A program made the position numbers and the translations under genes. DNA of 64,000 nucleotides from positions 101,070-165,069 of the forward strand of contig JAHFJM010000003.1 of assembly GCA_023245935.1 (NCBI GenBank). Reading direction: 5' to 3'. Position 1 is the stretch's first letter; each line of letters begins with the position of its first letter. Positions 18,201 to 27,200 of this stretch are shown piece after piece. The DNA comes from Candidatus Peribacteria bacterium. Lineage in GTDB: Bacteria; Patescibacteriota; Gracilibacteria; Peribacterales; Peribacteraceae. The notes under the pieces are model-generated. The model worked only from the letters and a program-made list of their open reading frames with translations. It did not search any database and was not told the DNA's origin.

Positions 18201-21200
18201 CAGGGAACACTGATCACACGCTACGGACTCACATTCCTCTCCGGCAGTTCACTGGCTGAAATCAGCGGGTTCAATAATTACATCAACTTCCGGGAAGGCA
18301 TCGGTACCGATTCCACGATGCGTCTCACGAATCAAGGCAATCTCCGGAACATCGGGTCGATTCAGGCAGGGGAGACGCTGCTCACGGCGGGAGGAACGCT
18401 TGCGGCGAAAGTCGATTACGCGGCGGGTACCAATGCGTATTCCGTCGCGGTCGGAGACATCAACGGCGACGGTAAGGCAGATATGGCAGTTGCCAACTAT
18501 GGCAGTGATTCTGTTTCTGTCTTCATCAATACGGGCACGGGAAGTTTTGCGACGAAGGTCGATTACACAACCGGAACCAGTCCGTACTCCGTTGCGATCG
18601 GTGACCTCAACGGTGATGGAAAGCCCGATCTCGCAGTGAGCAACAATGGCAGTTCTTCCGTTTCCATCTTCCTGAATAAAGGCAACGGAACGTTTGCTGC
18701 GAAGGTCGATTACACCACCGGTTCCGGTCCGCGCTTCCTTGCCATCGGTGACCTGAATGGCGATGGCAAGCAGGATGTTGCCGCTGCGAGTTTCGGCGGT
18801 AATTCCGTCTCCGTTCTTCTGAATAACGGCAACGGTACCTTCGCTGCAAAAGTGGATTACACGGTGGGGAGTGCCAATCCATATTCCGTTGCCATCGGCG
18901 ACCTCAACGGTGACGGCAAACCGGATCTTGCCGTTGCGGTTCTCAACAGTACCACGATCGCCATCTTCCTGAACAATGGCGACGGCACCTTCGCCGCAAA
19001 GGTCAATTACACGGTGGGTTCCGATCCGACCTCCATTGCCATCGGTGATCTCAACGCTGACGGCAAACCCGATCTCGCCGTTTCAAACAGCAGTAGCAGC
19101 TTTATCTCCATTCTCATCAATAACGGCAACGGAACCTTCGCAACAAAAGTCGATTACACCACGGGGAATAATCCTTATTCCGTTGCCATCGGTGATCTGA
19201 GTGGCGACGGCAAGCCGGATATTGCAGCTACGAACATCAATGGTTTCGTCTCCATCTTCATCAATAACGGCAACGGCACCTTCGCCGCAAAAGTGGATTA
19301 CACCACCGGTTCTTCTCCGCTGTCAGTTGCCATCGGTGATCTGAATAGTGATGGCAAGGCAGATCTTGCCGTTTCTAACTACGGCAGTGACTCCGTCTCT
19401 GTTTTCCTCAACCGGTCCCGTACCATTCTCTTCGCTTCCGCCTCGACTGGAGGTGTCGTCGGTATCGGTACACCCACGCCTGGAGCCAAACTCTCGGTTT
19501 CCGGTGCGGTGATTATCAGTGCCAGAGGCGACCTTGCGAATGCGCGCACGGACAGCGGTATCGCACTCGAAGTGGCAGGCACCATCTCCGGTTCCGCGCT
19601 GAAACTCATGAACAACTTGTCGGTTTCCGGGACGATTCTCTCCGTTGGAACGATCACCACTCGAGGCACGCTGTCCGGAAATAATCTCATCGTTTCCCAC
19701 AGCGCATCGATCTCCGGTGCGCTTCTCGTTCTCACAAGCATTACGTCGAAGGGTTCGCTCTCCGGTGCCACATTCTTCGGTGCGGGACTTGGCAGTTGCA
19801 CGAACTCGAATCAGAAGCTTCTCTATGACCCTGCAACGGGAAAATTCAACTGTTCGACGGATTACGCCGGTTCGACATTCGGTTCCGGGAATACGATCAC
19901 GATTGGTGATGCGCGGTACGTGAATGCCAGTGGCGACACGATGACCGGAGCACTCACGATCAATCTGAGTTCCGGCTTCATTGGGCTGAAAGTATTGCAG
20001 ACCGCTTCCGGAAATATTCTGCACGCGGAGAAAGATCTCACGAGTTCGGGAACACTGACTGTCAGTGGAATCGCGAGATTCAAGAACAACGTGAACGTTG
20101 TCGGAACGGTCTCCGGAGGCGCACTCACGGTCATGAACGGCACAAGTTACTTCCTCGGTTCTCTTGGCATCGGAAACACGTCTCCAAAAGCAAAACTTGA
20201 TGTTCTGGGCACGATTTCGGGCTCTACGCTCGTTATCTCTAAAAACGGTTCGTTCTCCGGTTCGCTTGTCGTTGTCTCGAACATCACGACTCGCGGCACA
20301 CTCTCCGGAACCAATCTAACGGTCTCGAAGTCCGCATCGATCTCGGGTTCACTCCTCGTCAAAACATCGATCACCTCGAAGGGCTCTCTCTCCGGTGTGA
20401 CGATTGCAGGGTTCAATCTTGGCTCCTGCAACGGCGCCTCTCAGAAACTGCTCTACAACAACTCGACGCAGAAATTCGAGTGCGGATCGGATGTCGGTGC
20501 GAATTCCATCGGTTCCGGCAACGTGCTGGCCATTGGCGACGCTCGCTACGTCAAGAAGCAAGGCGACACGATGACAGGCGCACTCATCATCAACCTCAGT
20601 TCCGGTTTCCTCGGACTTCGCATTCTGCAGATGGCATCCGGATCGATCCTTCATGCCGAGAAATCTCTCACGAGTTCAGGTCTTCTGATGGTGACGCAGT
20701 CGACGGTTCGAGGATCCGGAGCACTCGTCGTCGAGCAGAGATCCAATTCCACCGGTGCCTACATCCGCGGTTCCGGCGCACACATCAATGCACCGCTCCT
20801 CGTCCTCGACAGCTCGACGGGTTCGTACAGGGCTCCGCACATCCTCTTCGGATACAAAGGAACATTCGACGTCGCACTCTGGCGCACAACGGGTGCGGTC
20901 CTCAACTTATCGGGTCATTTGCTTCCAAGTCTCACGAACAAATTCGATCTTGGTTCTTCCGCCAATCGTTGGAGGTCTCTCTACCTCTCCGGTGGAACGA
21001 TGTACTTAGGCACTGCAGCCAATCAGGCGAGCATCAACTTCAACACCTCAGCCTCCCGCTTCGGGATCGATGCGAATGCGGACGGAACGAATGAACTCTC
21101 GATTCTCAGTATCGGAAACGTCGGCATCGGCACCGGTAGTCCGAAAGCAAAACTCGATGTAGCGGGAACGATCTCCGGCACAACGCTGACCATCAGCAAG

Positions 21201-24200
21201 AACGGTTCGTTCTCGGGCGCTCTCGTCGTGAAGTCGAGTATTACGTCGAGAGGATCGCTCTCCGGTGTGACGATTGCAGGGTTCAATCTTGGCTCCTGCA
21301 ACGGCTCAAGCCAGAAACTTCTCTACAACAACTCGACACAGAAATTCGAGTGCGGCTCCGATCAGTCGGGAGGTTCTGCAAACAGCGGCACGGTGCTCTC
21401 GATCGGCAATGCTCGCTATGTGCTGAAGCAAGGCGACACGATGACCGGCACACTCAAGAGTCGCGGCTTCCTCCTCGCCTCGGGTACGACCCTCTCCGAG
21501 ATGTCGGGTTGGAACGAATACCTGAATTTGCCTCACTCGGGCATTGGAACAAATTCAGTCACTCGTCTCACGAACAACGGTGATCTCGTGAACATCGGTA
21601 CGATTCAATCCGGCGAAGCGCACTTCAGGAGGGGAGGAACGTTTGCGGGGAAGGTGGATTACACGTCTGGGACACCTTATTCCGTTGCCATCGGTGACCT
21701 CAACGGTGACGGAAAACAGGATCTTGCAACCGTCAACGTTGACGGCAACTCCGTCTCGATCTTCATCAATACCGGCACGGGTTCATTTGCTACAAAAGTC
21801 GATTACACAACTGGAAGTGTTCCAGAAAGCGTTGCAATCGGCGATCTGAATGGTGATGGGAAACCAGACCTTGCAGTAGCCAACTACACCAGCGCCTCAG
21901 TCTCTGTCTTCCTGAACAACGGCAACGGCACATTTGCTTCAAAAGTTGACTACACAGCCGGATCGAATCCGCACTCCGTCGCAATCGGCGATCTGAATGG
22001 AGATGGAAAACAGGATCTTGCAGTAGCGAATTACTTCGGTAATTCTGTCTCCGTCATTCTGAACAACGGCAACGGAACCTTCGCTGCAAAAGTCGACTAT
22101 ACAACCGGATCGAATCCGTACTCCGTTGCCATCGGTGACCTCAATGGTGACGGAAAAAAGGATCTCGCCCTCGCAAACGGTGGCAGTGATTCCGTCTCCG
22201 TCTTCCTGAACAACGGCAACGGCACCTTTGTCGCGAAGGTCGATTACACGACGGGGATTGTTCCTTATTCTGTTGCAATCGGTGATCTGAACGGCGATGG
22301 GAAAGCAGACCTTGCAGTAGCCAATTACACTAGTTCTTCCGTCTCCATCTTCCAGAACAACGGCAATGGCACCTTCGCTACAAAGGTAGATTACACAACG
22401 GGAAATAATCCTTATTCCGTTGCAATCGGTGATCTAACCGGTGACGGAAAACCTGATCTTGCCGTTGCAAACGGCAATGCGAACACCGTCTCCACATTCC
22501 AGAATAATGGCAACGGTACCTTTGCCGCGAAGATCGATTACGGGGCGGGCACCAATCCTTCCTCCGTTGCCATCGGTGATCTGAACAATGACGGTAAGGC
22601 GGATATGGCAACGGCAAACTACGGCACCACCGTTTCCATCTTCCTCAATCTCTCCCGCACCATTCTGTATGCCTCCTCCGGCACCGGTGGAGCCGTTGGT
22701 ATCGGTACACCCACACCGGGTTCCGCACTCGCCGTCTCCGGTGCCGTGCTCATCAACGCAAACGGCAATATTCTGAATACCAAAGCAGACGTCGGGCTTG
22801 CACTCGAGGTGATCGGCACGATGTCCGGTCGTGTGCTCCATGCGCAGGATTTGATCACATCATCCGGTTCGCTCATCGTCGAAGGAACGATCTCGGGAGC
22901 GACACTCAGAGGAGCAGGTCTTGCAAGCTGCAACGGTGCAAGCCAGAAACTTCTGTACAACAACTCCACGAACAAATTCGAATGTGGAACCGATCTCACC
23001 GGAGCATCCGGTACGCCGTTCAGTTCCGGCAACGTTCTCACCATCATCGACGCGCGGTACGTGAAGAAGCAAGGAGACACGATGACCGGAGCACTCACGA
23101 TCAATCTCTCCAGCGGTTTCCTCGGACTCAAACTCCTCAACACCGCTTCCGGAAACATTCTCCACGCCGAGAAAGATTTGAGCAGCTCGGGAACACTTAC
23201 TGTGAATGGCATCGCGAGGTTCAAGAATAACCTCAACGTCGTCGGCACGGTTTCCGGAGCCGCTCTCACAATCATGAATGGCACATCGTACATGCTCGGT
23301 TCCGTCGGCATCGGGAACACTTCTCCGAAAGCGAAGCTGGATGTCTCGGGCACGATCTCAGGCACAACGCTGACGATTTCCAGAAACGGTTCCTTCTCCG
23401 GTTCACTCATCGTCAAAAACAACCTCTCCGGCAGCAGTTTCTACGGCGCCGGGCTCGGTGACTGTAATAATTCCACCAACTCCAAACTGATCTACAACAA
23501 TGCAACCGGAAAGTTCGGCTGTGCGACGGATCAAACTGCGGTGGGTATTTCATACACTGCCGCCTCAAACATCTTCGTCAATCAGTCCGGCGATACGATG
23601 ACCGGCGCACTCACGATCAACCTCAGTTCCGGTTACCTTGGGCTTAAAGTTCTCCAGACCGCTTCCGGAAATATTCTCCATGCCGAGAAAGATCTTACGT
23701 CTTCGGGCACCCTCACGGTGGTCGGAGTCGCAAGATTTAAGAATAATGTGAACGTCGTTGGCACGGTCTCGGGTGCAGCACTGACCGTCATGAACGGAAC
23801 GAGCTACTTCCTCGGTTCTTTGGGTATAGGCAACACATCGCCGAAAGCGAAGTTGGATGTGCGCGGAACAATCTCTGGTACAACACTCACGATCTCGGGC
23901 AACGGTTCATTCTCCGGTTCTCTCATCGTCAAGAACAACTTGTCCGGTAGTAGCTTCTACGGTGCCGGGCTTGGTGACTGTAACAATTCGACATCCAACA
24001 AGCTCATCTACAACAATGCAACCGGCAAGTTCGGCTGTGCGACAGATCAGACAGCGGCAGGACTATCCTTCACGAATGCCGATGGGATCTACGTTAATCA
24101 GGCAGGAGACACAATGACCGGAGCGCTCACGATTAACTTGAGTAGCGGCTATCTTGGATTGAAGATTTTGCAGACCGCTTCCGGAAACATTCTCCATGCA

Positions 24201-27200
24201 GAGAAAAATCTCACATCGTCCGGAACAATCGTCTCCGTTGGAGACATTGTTTCCAAAAACGGAACCGCAAAAACCAAAGGCTACGTTCTTTTCTCCGGTG
24301 CAACACTCGCTGAAATGTCCGGATGGAACGAGTACCTCAACATCATTCATTCCGGACTCGGCACAAACTCCGTCACTCGTCTCACGAATCAGGGTGATCT
24401 CGTCAATATCGGTACGATACAATCGGGCGAAGCACACATGCGAAGGGGCGGGACGTTTGCACCGAAAGTAGATTATACGACAGGTTCAGGTCCTTACTCC
24501 CTTGCCACTGGAGACCTGAATGGTGATGGAAAGGCAGATTTGGCAGTTGCCGTATCCAGCGGAAACTCAGTCGCGGTTCTCCTCAATACTGGTACTGGCT
24601 CCTTTGCAACGAAGGTCGATTACACAACCGGAAGCGGTCCTATATCCGTTGCCATCGGTGACCTCAATGGTGACGGAAAGCCGGATCTCGCAGTTGCGAA
24701 TCAAAGCGATTCCTCCGTTTCCATCTTCCTCAATAACGGTAACGGAACGTTTGCTACGAAGGTGGATTACACAACAGGAACAAGCCCACATTCCGTTGCC
24801 ATCGGAGATCTGAACGGCGATGGCAAGGCAGATTTGGCAGTTACCAAAAACGGCAGTGCCTCCGTCGCAATCTTCCTCAATAACGGTAACGGAACGTTTG
24901 CTACAAACGTGGATTACACGACAGGAACAAGTCCATTTTTCGTTGCTATTGGTGATCTGAACGGCGATGGCAAGGCAGATTTGGCAGTTGCCAACAACGG
25001 CAGCACCTCCGTTTCCGTTTTGATCAATAGCGGCAATGGTACCTTCGCTGCAAAGGTCGACTATACAACCGGTACTCAGCCTCAATCCGTTGCCATTGGC
25101 GATCTGAATGGAGACGGAAAGTCCGATCTTACGGTAGCGAACGAAGGTAGCAATTCCGTCTCCGTCTTCATCAATAGCGGCAATGGTACCTTCGCTGCAA
25201 AGGTCGACTACGCGACTGCAACCCTTCCAGACTCCGTTGCCATTGGTGACCTGAACGGAGATGGCAAGGCAGATTTGGCAGTTGCCAACAACGGCAGCAC
25301 CTCTATCTCCATTTTCCTCAATAATGGTAACGGAACCTTTGCCACGAAGGTGGATTACACGACAGGAACAAGTCCATATTCCGTTGCCATTGGTGACCTG
25401 AACGGCGATGGCAAGGCAGATTTGGCAGTAACCAACATCAACAGTTCCTCCGTCTCTATCCTCCTCAACGTCAGTAAAACCATCCTCTATGCCTCCTCCG
25501 GCACAGGCGGAGCCGTTGGTATCGGCACGCCGACTCCCGGATCCGCACTCGCCGTGTCCGGTGCGGTGATCATCAACGCGAACGGCAATATCGTGAATAC
25601 GAAAGCCGATGTAGGGCTTGCGCTTGAAGTGATCGGTACAGCATCCGGTCGCGTGTTGCATGCGCAGGATGTGCTCCGCTCCAGCGGCTCACTGATCGTC
25701 GAAGGGAACATGTCCGGAGCGACACTGCAGGGTGCGGGGCTTGCGAGCTGCAACGGTGCAACGCAGAAACTTCTCTACAACAATTCGACGAAGAAATTCG
25801 AGTGTGGCAGCGATTTCCTCGGTTCCTTCGGTTCCGGAAATGTGGTGACGATTGGCGATTCCCGCTACGTCCGCACCTCCGGCTCGACGATGACCGGAGC
25901 ACTCACGATCAACCTTACCTCCGGCTACCTCGGGCTCAAAATCATGCAGACAGCCTCCGGAAATATTCTCCATGCGGAGAAGAGTCTCACATCGTCGGGA
26001 ACCATCATCGCAGCGCTCGATATCATCGCGAAGGGAACGATGAAGAGTGACGGCTACGTCTTCAGCTCCGGCACAACACTTGCGGAGATGAGTGGCTGGA
26101 ACGAATACACAAACCTCATTCACAGCGGTCTTGGCACAAATTCTGTTGTACGTCTCACAAACCAAGGCGATCTCGTGAATATCGGGACGATTCAATCCGG
26201 AGAAGCACACATGCGCAGAGGCGGAACGTTTGCTGCGAAGGTCGACTACATAACAGGAACAAGCCCTTATTCTGTTGCCATCGGAGACCTGAATGGCGAT
26301 GGGAAGGCTGATCTTGCAGTAGTCAATCTTAACAACTCCGTCTCCGTCTTCATCAACACCGGCACAGGTTCTTTTGCTACGAAGGTCGATTACACGACGG
26401 GAACGAGCCCTCAGTCTGTTGCTATCGGTGACCTCAATGGCGATGGAAAACCAGATCTGGCAGTCGCAAACGAAAATAGTGACTCCGTTTCAGTCTTTAT
26501 GAATAACGGCAATGGTACCTTTGCGACGAAAGTCGACTACATAACGGGAAGCCTTCCTTATTCCGTTGCGATTGGAGACCTGAACGGCGATGGTAAGGCG
26601 GATCTTGCGGTGGCGAATTACATCAGTAACTTCGGCAGTTCCTCCGTCTCCGTCTTCATCAATACCGGCAATGGTATCTTCGCAGCAAAGGTCGATTACA
26701 CAACGGGAACCGCTTCTACTTACGTTGCCATTGGAGATCTCAATGGCGATGGGAAGGCTGATCTTGCAGTGACGAATACTCTAAGCGACACCGTCTCCGT
26801 CTTCCTGAATAATGGCAACGGCACCTTTGCGACGAAGGTCGATTACACGACTGGAAGTCAGCCTTTCTCCGTCGCCATCGGAGACCTGAATGGCGATGGG
26901 AAGGCTGATCTTGCAGTAGTCAATCTTAACAACTCCGTCTCCGTCTTCATCAACACCGGCACAGGTTCTTTTGCTACGAAGGTCGATTACACAACGGGAG
27001 CCGGTTCTTATTTCCTTGCCATCCGAGACCTCAACGGTGATGGGAAGCTGGATCTCGTTTCAGCAAACTATTATGACGACTCCGTTTCCGTCTTGCTCAA
27101 TAATGGTAACGGCACCTTCGCGACAAAAGTCGATTACACAACGGGGGATGGTCCGAGTGGAGTTGCCATTGGAGATCTCAATGGCGATGGGAAGGCGGAT

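Noticed and set aside
24567-25661. 364-aa minus-strand ORF (and many similar antisense ORFs under the giant genes)
   Set aside because: Mirror of the FG-GAP repeat DNA; low-complexity, repetitive translation with no independent domain; the sense ORF is clearly coding.
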